Positions 25,671 through 33,146 of a stretch of DNA of 64,000 bases are shown here, one piece after another. Within the stretch, counting starts at the first letter, position 1. Each line of letters starts with the position of its first letter. A model generated the notes under the pieces. The model saw only the letters and a list, made by a program, of their open reading frames with translations. It was not told the DNA's origin and searched no databases. Source of the DNA: Acididesulfobacillus acetoxydans (GTDB taxonomy: Bacteria; Bacillota; Desulfitobacteriia; Desulfitobacteriales; Desulfitobacteriaceae); NCBI RefSeq assembly GCF_902729405.1, contig NZ_LR746496.1:3348001-3412000 (forward strand), read 5' to 3'. Made by a program: the position numbers and the translations under genes.

Positions 25671-25762
25671 TGAGCTTATGCTAAGCCTTCTTGGACAAAA
25701 TCATAAAACTATGAAATCACGAGAATAAGGGAGTAAGGCTCTAAAATTAGGGGGTTGCCCCG

Positions 25763-25898
25763 TCAAGAAGCCCTTTAGGGACTTTTCTGCAGCTTGTTGC
25801 GCATGAAAACAGGCCATGTTGTATTTGTTCTCTCTAAGAAGAATTTCACCACCATCTAGGTCATCCAGTGCGAATTCCAGCCAGTTGTTAGTGGACAC
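25763..25898 (-). pseudogene. HEPN-domain toxin gene, N-terminal part (split by IS)
   Basis: GTG 25898 starts STNNWLEFALDDLDGGEILL then RENKYNMACFHAQQAAEKSL, the first two helices of HEPN proteins. The frame enters the IS after KGFL and terminates at the shadow stop inside it. The GTG overlaps the last codons of the MNT gene, the normal coupling of MNT-HEPN pairs. See the C-terminal part at 23905-24165. Confidence 0.9.
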
Positions 25899-26211
25899 TG
25901 TAGATCACCTTCCCTTTTTCTAGTACTTCTTTTTCAAAAAACAATCGACCTTTTATTACTTCAAATTCATCCGGGGTATAAACTAGAATATCGGTTCCAA
26001 CGTTAGGCATGGTCAAGAGGACAACTTCTTCAAGCCTTTCATAAAAGTTTTTATCCGACTCTTTCACAACGATGAGGTCGATATCGCTAAAAGCGTGAAC
26101 GTGGCCGTTCACTAGTGAACCGAAGAGAATTATCTTTTCGGGATGGTAGCTGTTAACGAGAACATCCAAGATACGAGATAGCTCCTGGTTCAGTTCCTCA
26201 AGTCTGTTCAA
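25888..26211 (-). CDS. MNT-type nucleotidyltransferase (antitoxin of HEPN-MNT pair)
   Basis: 107 residues with the minimal nucleotidyltransferase motif IILFGSLVNGHVHAFSDIDL (GS-x10-D-x-D) and a third acidic strand TDILVYTPDEF. MNT antitoxins AMPylate or otherwise neutralise the HEPN RNase. The gene overlaps the HEPN start by 11 bases. Because the toxin gene is disrupted by the IS, the antitoxin is now an orphan. No obvious defects in the MNT gene itself. Confidence 0.9.
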   Translation of the reverse strand: MNRLEELNQELSRILDVLVNSYHPEKIILFGSLVNGHVHAFSDIDLIVVKESDKNFYERLEEVVLLTMPNVGTDILVYTPDEFEVIKGRLFFEKEVLEKGKVIYSVH

Positions 26212-26624
26212 AAGTAGTCACTCCTTCCCGCATGGGACATTTGCTTGACTATTTCCCCCTCGCATGGATGGGGAAATTTTTGGGACTATGTTTCGCCCCC
26301 CCTATCCCCTTTTCCCGAACCCCTCCAGGACAATTTCTCCACAGCTCGTGCCTTTTCCTTCTCAGTCGGCTTCGTGTATACCTTATGACAAGCTTGTCAC
26401 AAAATCTATTATGGTAAGCAAGTCATTATGGAAAGCAAAGATCAAAACACGTTGACTCTGTAGGATTTACCGTTGCCTTTCTTGTCATAACAATCGATAC
26501 TTTTAGCAGATATCCCTCGTGCAGGGGAAGACAAGAGAAACGCTGTCAATGCCTCTACCTATGGATGTTGGTTGGGCTCCATTGTGGCGAATGCCTGCTT
26601 CACCAGCACCAGATAAAATAAATA
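26212..26624. other. gene-free region between MNT gene and attachment site
   Basis: About 410 bases. Short frames on both strands lack ribosome binding sites and known motifs. I see no tRNA, repeat or clear promoter apart from AT-rich stretches near 26380-26440. Confidence 0.5.
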
Positions 26625-26717
26625 GAAGCGGGCTTTCTTCAAACCCGCTTCCCATAAGGGCTATTTGGTGGAGGTAAGCGGGATCGAACCGCTGGCCTCT
26701 AGAGTGCGATTCTAGCG
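26625..26717. repeat. attachment-site repeat, left copy (tRNA-Ala 3' fragment plus terminator)
   Basis: 93 bp identical by eye to 42684-42776. It contains the last 52 bases of tRNA-Ala(CGC), including CCA (26666-26717), and the AAGCGGG...CCCGCTT terminator hairpin. Beyond 26717 the sequence departs from the tRNA, so this copy is not a functional tRNA. Confidence 0.93.
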
Positions 26718-26817
26718 TGTTTGGTTTCTTCTATTCTCGTATAAACCCTGCAAGCCTTGTGTAGTAAGGGTTCTAGGTTCCCTAGAATGATTCTATTTTC
26801 CTTCTTTTACCGTCTAG

Positions 26818-26859
26818 TTGTGGTCATTTTCATCCCAATTGTGGTCAAAATTGTGGTCA
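26818..26859. promoter_or_regulatory. three TTGTGGTCA boxes near attL, likely integrase arm sites
   Basis: TTGTGGTCA occurs at 26818-26826, 26839-26847 and 26851-26859, between the att repeat and the integrase stop. Matching boxes lie near the other end at 42638-42646 and 42651-42659 (the last reads TAGTGGTCA). Arm-type binding sites for a tyrosine integrase are the natural reading. A TTCTAGG-TTC-CCTAGAA inverted repeat at 26771-26787 adds a further candidate site. Confidence 0.6.
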
Positions 26860-26898
26860 ACCTCCTTCAGGTAGAGGCCAAGTTTGCATGGGTAGAGG

Positions 26899-28071
26899 CT
26901 ACTCGTTTATGAGGCTCGCCAACTTGTCAACGGCCCGCTTTTTATCCTCCAGTGTGGAATGAACGTAAGTTCCCAGCGTCGTCCGAATGTCTGCGTGTCC
27001 CAGTAATTCCTGCAAGTTTTTCGGGTTCTCCCTGGCCTGCGCAAGCATCGTTCCGAAGGTGTGCCTCAGAGTGTGAACTCGAATATCGTTACGCAGTTCC
27101 GCTTTTTCCAGAATTATTTTCAATTTTCGCAAGAACCACCGCGGGTCTACGGGCTTCCCATACCCGTTATCGAAAATATAACTATCTTCCGAGTGTTTTT
27201 GCCCCAACGCCAATTTCTGCTCAATCTGAGCGGCCCTGTGCGCCTTTAGGAGGGAGACAATTTCATTCGGCAATGGGATGTCCCGCACTCCAGCCTTGGT
27301 CTTAGGGGGTGACTCCACGATTTGAGTGCCCTTTCCTCCCGGCTTGCCAATTCGACCAATTGAGCGTTCAACATGAAGAACTCCGTCATTAAGGTTAGCA
27401 TTTTTCCACCGCAAGGCTAGCAACTCGCCTTTTCTCAACCCTGTGTGCAAGTCAAGGACAAACATTGGATAGAAGGGATCGCCCTTGGCGGCCTTTAGAA
27501 ATTTCTGTAACTCTTCTTGGTTAAACGGCTTTACCTCCCTAGCCTCCACCCTAGGCCTCTTGATCTGCTTTGAACTATCCGGGTTGTAAAGAATATGCTT
27601 TTCCTCTACCGCGTAGTCAAGGCAGCCACGAATGAGCAAATGCATCAAATTGATTGCGCTGCCGGATAGCCTTCCGGTTTTTTTATTGTAAAAATCCTGC
27701 AGCGTGTCAGTGTTCAATTTTTGAAGCTCAATACCCCCTAGCTCGGGCTTAATGTGGTTTTTGACATGTGAATGATAAAGCGAGTAAGTAGATTCCCTGA
27801 TATTGGGTTTTACGTATCGATCAAGCCAAGCGGATAGGTAGTCCCCAAACAAAACTTTCTTGGGTTCCACATAAGTTCCCGTCCGCGTGGCCGTCAGATA
27901 TTCGTCTCGCTTCGCCCTAGCCTCTGCCTGCGAGTGTCCGTAGAAGGTTTTGAATTTTTGTTTTCCTGTAAGGGGGTCGATCTCTGTTGGCACCCTTGCT
28001 TCCCAGCGTCCATCTGACCGCTCACGCAACATGCCTTCGCCGTTGGCTCTTTTCCTTGATTTCTTACTCAT
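26899..28071 (-). CDS. int: tyrosine-type site-specific integrase
   Basis: 390 residues in the usual three parts: AP2-like arm-binding domain (residues 10-55, GRWEARVPTEIDPLTGKQKF), SAM-like core-binding domain (70-170) and catalytic domain. Catalytic residues seen are Arg in HTGLRKGELLALRW, His/Arg in HTLRHTFGTM, His in LGHADIRTT and the nucleophile Tyr in LGTYVHST. It is the Tn916/phage integrase type used for tRNA 3'-end insertion. AAAGGGG precedes the ATG. It lies next to attL and reads toward it. Confidence 0.95.
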   Translation of the reverse strand: MSKKSRKRANGEGMLRERSDGRWEARVPTEIDPLTGKQKFKTFYGHSQAEARAKRDEYLTATRTGTYVEPKKVLFGDYLSAWLDRYVKPNIRESTYSLYHSHVKNHIKPELGGIELQKLNTDTLQDFYNKKTGRLSGSAINLMHLLIRGCLDYAVEEKHILYNPDSSKQIKRPRVEAREVKPFNQEELQKFLKAAKGDPFYPMFVLDLHTGLRKGELLALRWKNANLNDGVLHVERSIGRIGKPGGKGTQIVESPPKTKAGVRDIPLPNEIVSLLKAHRAAQIEQKLALGQKHSEDSYIFDNGYGKPVDPRWFLRKLKIILEKAELRNDIRVHTLRHTFGTMLAQARENPKNLQELLGHADIRTTLGTYVHSTLEDKKRAVDKLASLINE

Positions 28072-28113
28072 GGCTTACCCCTTTCCCGTCCTCCACAATG
28101 CCCCACAAGGCCC

Positions 28114-28335
28114 CTAGTGACTATCAGGGGCCTCATCAGGAATGTACTCCAATAGATCCCCCGGCTGACAGTCAAGCGTTTTGCAGATCTCGTTCAGGTG
28201 GTCAACCTCCAGTCGTTGAGTCGTTTCGTGATAGAGCTTTGAAACCGTACCAGGCCGAATGCCCGTTTTCATGGTCAAGGCTCTTTGTGTCATCTTGTGT
28301 TTGCCCAATAAGTCAGACAGCTTAATCTTAATCAA
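28114..28335 (-). CDS. XRE-family repressor-like HTH protein
   Basis: 73 residues from TTG 28335, set by AAGGAGG seven bases upstream. IKIKLSDLLGKHKMTQRALT then MKTGIRPGTVSKLYH is a Cro/C1-type HTH; the tail LDCQPGDLLEYIPD is typical of short XRE proteins. It lies 42 bases upstream of the integrase on the same strand and divergently from the gene at 28572, the usual place for an element's lysogeny or Stl-like master repressor. Confidence 0.88.
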   Translation of the reverse strand: MIKIKLSDLLGKHKMTQRALTMKTGIRPGTVSKLYHETTQRLEVDHLNEICKTLDCQPGDLLEYIPDEAPDSH

Positions 28336-28393
28336 GTGAACACCTCCTTCTCTTGTTATTATACCATACATGAAATTTATTATGCAAATACTC

Positions 28394-28422
28394 TTGATAT
28401 GGCACCTCTAAAGTATTATACT
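28394..28422 (+). promoter_or_regulatory. sigma-A promoter, rightward, in the divergent control region
   Basis: TTGATA (28394-28399), 17 bases, TATACT (28417-28422). It drives the gene at 28572. The leader holds a CCGATTT-GA-AATCGGG hairpin near 28529. On the other strand a TATAAT-like box near 28360 could serve the XRE gene. Confidence 0.55.
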
Positions 28423-28571
28423 CGAAAGCAAGCAAGATTAGACAACTTATTTTAAAACACACCAGGATTAGTTATTTATTCCTAATTTTCACTAACCGGC
28501 TCAAGTTTGAGCGAGTTCTCCGATTTGAAATCGGGAAACCTTGCGAAACAGAAAACAAAGGAGGAAATCAC

Positions 28572-28895
28572 ATGAACGCTGCATCGGAACTTAAAGACAC
28601 TTCAAGGGGCTTTCTCCCGGATCTTGGTGCTCCAATGGAAGCCGTCGTTACACAGTTTGTCAACGAAAGAGCGGGTGAAATTGCCGGTCGCGAGGCAACG
28701 AAAGATCCTAAATTTCGTGAGGTTCAGGCCAGGACCTCAGAGCTCTCGAAGAAGGTGCTATCCGCTGTAGGCAAGGAATTATACTTTGAATTTGAAAAAT
28801 CCTCCGCCTACGAAAGGGTGCTGCTTGAAAACCACGTTTACAGGCAAGGCTTCATGGACGGTATGAAGTTCGTCATGGCAATGTCAGCCGAGTAA
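28572..28895 (+). CDS. small helical element protein (DUF6809-like?)
   Basis: 107 residues, predicted mostly helical, no membrane segment. The end, VLLENHVYRQGFMDGMKFVM, resembles the C-terminal helix pair of short DUF6809-type proteins found in Firmicutes phages, but the match is loose. AAAGGAGG precedes the ATG. It is the only rightward gene near the left end and is divergent from the repressor, so it may be the first gene of an induced transcript. Function unknown. Confidence 0.7.
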   Translation: MNAASELKDTSRGFLPDLGAPMEAVVTQFVNERAGEIAGREATKDPKFREVQARTSELSKKVLSAVGKELYFEFEKSSAYERVLLENHVYRQGFMDGMKFVMAMSAE

Positions 28896-29478
28896 CACCT
28901 TGCGGAACGGAAAGGCCGGGGATAGCCCCCGGTCTTTTGCTAATGTCAACAATACTGACGGCAGTTTCCTTGCGGAAAGGACTCAGGAAATTCTCCGACA
29001 AATCCGACCTGCCAACTGGGTTTTACTCAAAAATGAGTAAAAGTCTTCGCTCCGTTGCCTTAAGGGGACAGCAGTTGCGTATACCCCGTTGGGATTTCAC
29101 AAGGTTTTTTTTCGGATTCATCAGGGGGCATGACAGAATTGACACTATTGACAGAATCACCCCCACTCTCCAATTGTGTCAATTTAGTCAATTGTGTCAT
29201 GAGCCACAAGGGGGTAACTGTTGCGTACACCCCCCTAAGTCAAACTTAGCCAGCCCCTTTCAGTTATCCTCGACAGTGATGACGTAAGCCTGGATTACGT
29301 CACACTAATTTGACACGTGGGGTGAACTCGGGTTTGTGGATGTGACATCCATAAACTCAACCCTCTAGGAGCCTTCAGGAGCGTCTGCCGCTCCTTGACA
29401 GGGCAACTATAGGGGAAACCGCTTTGCGTGGCTCTACGGTGCTCGTAGTGCCCTTAGAGGACATACTATCTGCCAGCA
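28896..29478. other. gene-free control-like region with many inverted repeats
   Basis: Contains alternating TTGACA/TGTCAA boxes at about 29132-29200, a TGACGTAA-N7-TTACGTCA palindrome near 29280, two copies of a TGTTGCGTA(C/T)ACCCC-like segment (about 29075 and 29219), and an inverted repeat around GTGGATG-TGA-CATCCAT near 29336. A 116-codon rightward frame here has no ribosome binding site. Operators or an origin are possible. Confidence 0.45.
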
Positions 29479-30099
29479 TCAAGTCAACACCTCCAAGCAG
29501 TCTTGAGCCGTGACTGTGGCGGACACGTTCACCTCAACTCGCCGCTCAGGAGTTGCGCTTTTTGCGAAGGAGTAGTGGGGTTCACCCTTGCGCCACCTCC
29601 GGAATATCTTGGCTGCCTCCTCCCGCTCAATCGTTTTCCACAAGCGCTTGCCCGGCCTGTAGCGCAGGACATAAGTCTTGTCGGGGTAAAGGTGGACCTC
29701 CAAGAGCTTGCTATCGCTAGCAACGGTTAGAATAGCGGCTTCTGCCCGCAGTTTGTCATCCACTCCCTCAAAGGTGGAAATGTGAACTGGCTCAAAGCTG
29801 AGCTCTTGACCCCCTAATTCAAGGATTCGCTCTCTAAGCCGTCTGTTTTCCTCTGTGAGCCTGCTAACCGTTAGCATAAGCTCTTCTATCGTTGGCTTGG
29901 GTTCAGGCTCAGGAAAGGGCAATTCCTTGCCTATGTGAGCGGAGTTCATCTTGCCTCCGGCACGCCAGAAGGCCTGCCAATACTGATTTCCTTGAGGGGT
30001 CTCCTTTAAGCAAAAGATTGCATTCGGGGGGATGACCCGGCCCCTGTAGGAATAAGGTTCGCCAAGGTGGAATGTCCGAACTGTTTTCCACGCGCCCAT
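29479..30099 (-). CDS. hypothetical element protein with coiled coil
   Basis: 206 residues, not recognised. The N-terminal 50 residues are Tyr/Trp-rich (RTFHLGEPYSYRGRVIPPNA). A coiled coil spans about residues 70-95 (EELMLTVSRLTEENRRLRER). The C-terminal half contains KTYVLRYRPGKRLWKTIERE. AAGGAG lies seven bases before ATG 30099 and overlaps the end of the sigma-factor gene, whose stop is four bases upstream, so the two are coupled. It may act with the sigma factor, but nothing shows this directly. Confidence 0.75.
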   Translation of the reverse strand: MGAWKTVRTFHLGEPYSYRGRVIPPNAIFCLKETPQGNQYWQAFWRAGGKMNSAHIGKELPFPEPEPKPTIEELMLTVSRLTEENRRLRERILELGGQELSFEPVHISTFEGVDDKLRAEAAILTVASDSKLLEVHLYPDKTYVLRYRPGKRLWKTIEREEAAKIFRRWRKGEPHYSFAKSATPERRVEVNVSATVTAQDCLEVLT

Positions 30100-30103
30100 G
30101 AGA

Positions 30104-30886
30104 TCACTCCTTGCTATCTGTTAGCAGGAGTATACCACGCGGGTGAGACCGTTTCAATCGTTCCCGCTCAAGAACCGTGTCTTCTACGGCTGATGACCAA
30201 GAACTCCCGAAGGCAGCGACCCCCTTATGCCGATAAAACCGCGTCTGGTCATCAATACGGCGTTCCCACAGAAGGCGGATCATGTAGTCATTACGGATCC
30301 TGCGCAGGGCTTCACGCGCCCTGGAACGCGCTTCCCTTACAGAGATCCGGTGTCGTTCCGCTATAGCCGGAAGGCTCAAGTTGAGTACATACCGCTCCTT
30401 GAAGATTTCCCCGTTGAGCGGGCTCAATATCTTCACCCGGTCTAAGACAGTCCCAGCCTCTTCGCGCTGCGCCATCTTGTCAATCAGGTCATCATAAAGC
30501 CGCAATGTGCTATCGTCCGGCAGCGAATCGGATAAAGTTAACTCATCGTCAGGCTTGAGCGGCTGATCCAGAGACACTGCGCCTGCAATGAGATCTCTTT
30601 TTCCGTGGCTTCGGATCCCAAGGACCTCCCTGGCCGCGTTTTTGAAGTGATTGGTCAGGTAGGTGGTAAATGAAAAGCCGGAGGTGGGATCAAAGTCCGC
30701 AACCGCCTTCATCGTTGCGATAAAGCCGGCTTGTTCAAAATCACTGAGCTCCAGGAGAGAACTTCCGTCCCGTGGCAAACATCGAAAACTCAGCTTGACA
30801 ATTAACTTACGGACCTGCCCCCATAAGGTAGGGATGAGATCTTTCTCGGCCGCCTGGATTCGCTCAGCTAGTTCCTCGTTGGTCAT
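30104..30886 (-). CDS. sigma-70-family RNA polymerase sigma factor of the element
   Basis: About 260 residues from ATG 30886 (GGAGGGAG upstream). Region 2 is recognisable: LELSDFEQAGFIATMKAVAD then FDPTSGFSFTTYLTNHFKNA, the core-binding and -10 recognition helices. Region 4 is ERYVLNLSLPAIAERHRISV then REARSRAREALRRIR, a -35-type HTH. Region 1.1 is absent. A C-terminal extension of about 50 residues has no homology I know. Phage and island sigma factors redirect host polymerase to late or structural genes, so the element may use a dedicated promoter class. Confidence 0.88.
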   Translation of the reverse strand: MTNEELAERIQAAEKDLIPTLWGQVRKLIVKLSFRCLPRDGSSLLELSDFEQAGFIATMKAVADFDPTSGFSFTTYLTNHFKNAAREVLGIRSHGKRDLIAGAVSLDQPLKPDDELTLSDSLPDDSTLRLYDDLIDKMAQREEAGTVLDRVKILSPLNGEIFKERYVLNLSLPAIAERHRISVREARSRAREALRRIRNDYMIRLLWERRIDDQTRFYRHKGVAAFGSSWSSAVEDTVLERERLKRSHPRGILLLTDSKE

Positions 30887-30890
30887 CCGG

Positions 30891-31343
30891 TCACTCCCTC
30901 CGCGTTTCAAGTGGTGATGCTCCCTTTATATCTGTATTCTCTGCTACGTGATCTCTGTAAGTAGTCTCTGGTATTGCTTTTCTGTTTTGTGTGGTTTGAT
31001 TTTCTAAAACAGAATATCCATTTTCTAAAACAGAAAATGGGGAAACATCGGCCTTGTAGCCCTCTAACGTGGCTCCCTTTATATCTGGATAATTTCTGTC
31101 CGTAGGTTGTGGGGTAGTTTCTGTTATAGATTCGTTGATTTCGCAGTTTTCTTTTGTTGATTTCGCAAATTCGTTTTGTTGAAATTCAAATAACCGATGA
31201 ATAAGGGCTTCGCGCACTGAGCCGACAACTGGGCTGAGCGGAATTCTCCGCTGAGTAAAGGCCAAAGTTGACCTTAAGCAATACCTAGGGTCACGCGGCA
31301 GGGATGAAGAAATCAACGGATCCAAAATTGGGTTGGTCGACAA
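30891..31343 (-). CDS. possible hypothetical protein with internal repeats, upstream of the sigma factor
   Basis: A 150-codon frame that ends five bases before the sigma-factor ATG and contains its ribosome binding site, which supports translation. The first codon is a TTG and I cannot place the start, since no internal Met exists. Internal repeats SVLENGYSVLENQ and two DIKGA boxes correspond to DNA direct repeats at 30999-31013/31020-31034 and 30919-30934/31072-31087. It could instead be a non-coding repeat region. Confidence 0.35.
   Translation of the reverse strand: MSTNPILDPLISSSLPRDPRYCLRSTLAFTQRRIPLSPVVGSVREALIHRLFEFQQNEFAKSTKENCEINESITETTPQPTDRNYPDIKGATLEGYKADVSPFSVLENGYSVLENQTTQNRKAIPETTYRDHVAENTDIKGASPLETRRE
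31237..31252. promoter_or_regulatory. palindromic operator-like box, copy 1
   Basis: AGCGGAATTCTCCGCT shares the 12-bp core CGGAATTCTCCG with 31674-31689. Arms are 6 bp complementary around ATTC. Two copies flank the repeat region at 31359-31497. Confidence 0.4.
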
Positions 31344-31358
31344 GGGGGGCCGGTATGG

Positions 31359-31497
31359 GTGGTCTTTTTGCGGTCTTTTTTTTTGGTTCTTCTGTGGTTA
31401 CTGAATCCCCGAAGAGCCTGCCCCCCCCGCGGGCTGAGGGTGGTCTTTTTGTGGTCTTTTTTTTTTGCGTGGCCAGTGGTCTTTTTGTGGTCTTTTT
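31359..31497. repeat. six 11-bp iteron-like boxes in three tandem pairs
   Basis: GTGGTCTTTTT (or GCGGTCTTTTT) at 31359 and 31370, 31440 and 31451, 31476 and 31487. Each pair is exactly 11 bp apart, one helical turn. The complementary strand reads AAAAAGACCAC. Tandem, helically phased boxes are typical of iterons or cooperative operator sites. Confidence 0.65.
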
Positions 31498-31673
31498 GCC
31501 GTGTCAAAAATGAAAAGTCAAAAATGGCATCAAACCCTTATGCAGCAACGCTTTCGAGGATCGGCCTAAACGCCAGTTTATAAGTAATGTTTTCGGGTCC
31601 TTGCTCAAGTAGACATTTGGGGGCACCCCCTTTAAGAGATCGAAGTAAGGGCTTTCGATAAAGAAATCTTGAG

Positions 31674-31689
31674 AACGGAATTCTCCGTT
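31674..31689. promoter_or_regulatory. palindromic operator-like box, copy 2
   Basis: AACGGAATTCTCCGTT; see copy 1 at 31237-31252. Only the outer two base pairs differ, and they change in a compensatory way, so the dyad is preserved. Confidence 0.4.
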
Positions 31690-31862
31690 TTCCAAAAATT
31701 AGGGTTCGTCTCTTTAGAAAAATCTGTAAAAAAATTTTAGGATGTCAAAATTGATCGCGATATATCGGCAGGCAATGTTTGATAGGGGGAGGGGGTTTTA
31801 CCCCGATCGGCATGTCGAAGGGGGAGGGGTACGGGGGTATGGTAGGCCATGAGCACAAAGAA

Positions 31863-31888
31863 AAGGCACCCTGTCTGTCAGAGTGCCT
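31863..31888 (-). terminator. intrinsic terminator of the resolvase gene
   Basis: AAGGCAC...GTGCCTT hairpin followed on the minus strand by TTTTC, ten bases after the resolvase stop at 31899. Confidence 0.7.
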
Positions 31889-31898
31889 TCGCCATATT

Positions 31899-32483
31899 CT
31901 ATTTCCCTTGAGGTAAACCGTTGCCTTCCGCTTCGCAGTCTTTCACCAGCTTGTAAAACGTGTTTCGCTTTAAGCCCAGAAGCTCCATTGCCTTGGTGCC
32001 CGTTAGCTCCCGGGTCTTGTACTTTCCGTATACCTCTGCCCAGTTAGCGGGATAGTCTATCTCTTTTCTACCCAAGTATTTACCCTCCCTTTTTGCGATC
32101 GCAATGCCTTCCCGCTGCCGCTCTAACATGTTCGTCCGCTCGAATTCATTGATAGCGCCGATCATGGTCAGCATGAGCTTGCCCGTTGGCGTGCTACTAT
32201 CGACATTCTCCTTGCTGCTCACCAGGTGTATACCCTTGGTTTGCAGCTGCTCAACTATGTTCAGCAAATCCTTTGTGCTTCGAGCTAGGCGGTCAAAGCT
32301 GTGCACGTGAATCACATCACCTTCCCGCGCGAAATCAACCATAGCCTTGAGCATTGGCCTGTTTGCATCCTTACCGGAAGCCTTTTCGACGAACCATTTC
32401 TCGATACCGTATCTCTTGAGCCCCTCAAGCTGCCGCGCTTCATTTTGTTCGATAGTGCTAACTCTTGCGTATCCAATATTCAT
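31899..32483 (-). CDS. serine recombinase (resolvase/invertase family)
   Basis: 194 residues, resolvase size. Catalytic domain: MNIGYARVSTIEQNEARQLE with the nucleophile Ser in RVST, IHVHSFDRLARSTKDLLN and ERTNMLERQREGIAIAKREG. A C-terminal HTH (TGTKAMELLGLKRNTFYKLV) binds DNA. It may resolve multimers of a replicating element or invert a segment. It has its own terminator and a modest AGGGGG site. It is distinct from the tyrosine integrase, so the element has two recombination systems. Confidence 0.93.
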   Translation of the reverse strand: MNIGYARVSTIEQNEARQLEGLKRYGIEKWFVEKASGKDANRPMLKAMVDFAREGDVIHVHSFDRLARSTKDLLNIVEQLQTKGIHLVSSKENVDSSTPTGKLMLTMIGAINEFERTNMLERQREGIAIAKREGKYLGRKEIDYPANWAEVYGKYKTRELTGTKAMELLGLKRNTFYKLVKDCEAEGNGLPQGK

Positions 32484-32654
32484 TTCAGCGTCCCCCTTGA
32501 CCTAAACTCCTTATCTCTATTTTAAACACTAGTTTGTTTAGAGTCAAGGGTTTCTGAAAACAATTGTTTATTTATTTCATATTCAATTTTAGATAAACAG
32601 GTTTTGGGGGTGGTATGGCTGTTTGATATAGGCATGGGCTAAACAAACACTTCT

Positions 32655-33140
32655 TCATTCGCTTTCGGTTTCTTCACCGTTGCCCCCGGCTGCCTTTTGC
32701 GCCTGAGCATCCCTCAATTGCCGAAGAGTTTGGTACTCGCCTGCCACGGGTTGTGTAACCCTCTGGGCAACTGAAATGTCATTCCGGACTCGATCCTGAT
32801 ATTTTTCGGGTTTCGCTCCCTTTAGGAGAAAAATTAACAACGTGTCGCTAAATTCCTGTACTACACCACACTGCTTGCCTTGATAAAATACGGGTTTCTC
32901 CACGCCCGTAAGGGCTCTGCGCCGCGCCTCCTTCTCCAACGCGTCTATGGCCTTTTCCTCAGCCTCTGCGAACTGCTTTGCGTATTCCGGATCTTCCGCC
33001 ATCCACTCATAGTGGGTTGACCGCCCAACCCCGGCTACGAGTGCCGCCTGAGTAATGTTTCCGCATTCCGAGTAAACCTGTAGGAATTGTTGCCTTTTTA
33101 ATCGTCTTCCCACGTCCGTCAGTTCGAGTTTCGTTGTCAT
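32655..33140 (-). CDS. phage terminase small subunit-like protein (TerS)
   Basis: 161 residues from ATG 33140 (AAGGAG nine bases upstream). The N-terminal HTH reads FLQVYSECGNITQAALVAGV then GRSTHYEWMAEDPEYAKQFA, followed by EKAIDALEKEARRRALTGVE and FSDTLLIFLLKGAKPEKYQD, the pattern of small terminase subunits in Gram-positive phages and islands. TerS selects the DNA to be packaged. No large subunit is present, so packaging would need a helper phage, as in satellite islands. A transcriptional role is the alternative. Confidence 0.8.
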   Translation of the reverse strand: MTTKLELTDVGRRLKRQQFLQVYSECGNITQAALVAGVGRSTHYEWMAEDPEYAKQFAEAEEKAIDALEKEARRRALTGVEKPVFYQGKQCGVVQEFSDTLLIFLLKGAKPEKYQDRVRNDISVAQRVTQPVAGEYQTLRQLRDAQAQKAAGGNGEETESE

Positions 33141-33146
33141 CTTCAA

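Larger units (their letters stand above)
24166..25762 (+). mobile_element. complete IS3-family insertion sequence (1597 bp)
   Basis: Bounds follow from the TCAA duplication and imperfect terminal inverted repeats: left CTATAAAGCCCCCTAA, right complement CGGGGCAACCCCCTAA, with similarity continuing inward (GAGCC.TA..CCCTTAT). It contains orfA and orfB overlapping through a -1 slippery A6 run. About 250 bases of non-coding, highly structured DNA lie between the orfB stop and the right end, which is longer than usual for the family. Confidence 0.88.
31344..31898. other. gene-free repeat-rich region, possible replication or control locus
   Basis: Between the resolvase terminator and the frame at 31343. 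It carries three tandem pairs of an 11-bp box, a palindromic box and G-rich runs (GGGGGAGGGGG near 31789). Frames here encode only KDHKKTT repeats and are not credible proteins. Confidence 0.55.

Noticed and set aside
26666-26717. Second tRNA-Ala gene
   Set aside because: Only the 3' 52 bases match; the 5' half is absent, so it is the attachment-site copy.
28937-29287. 116-codon plus-strand frame in the island
   Set aside because: No ribosome binding site and composed of repeat-rich control DNA.
31313-31507. Protein with KDHKKTT repeats
   Set aside because: Better explained as helically phased DNA boxes; no start signal.
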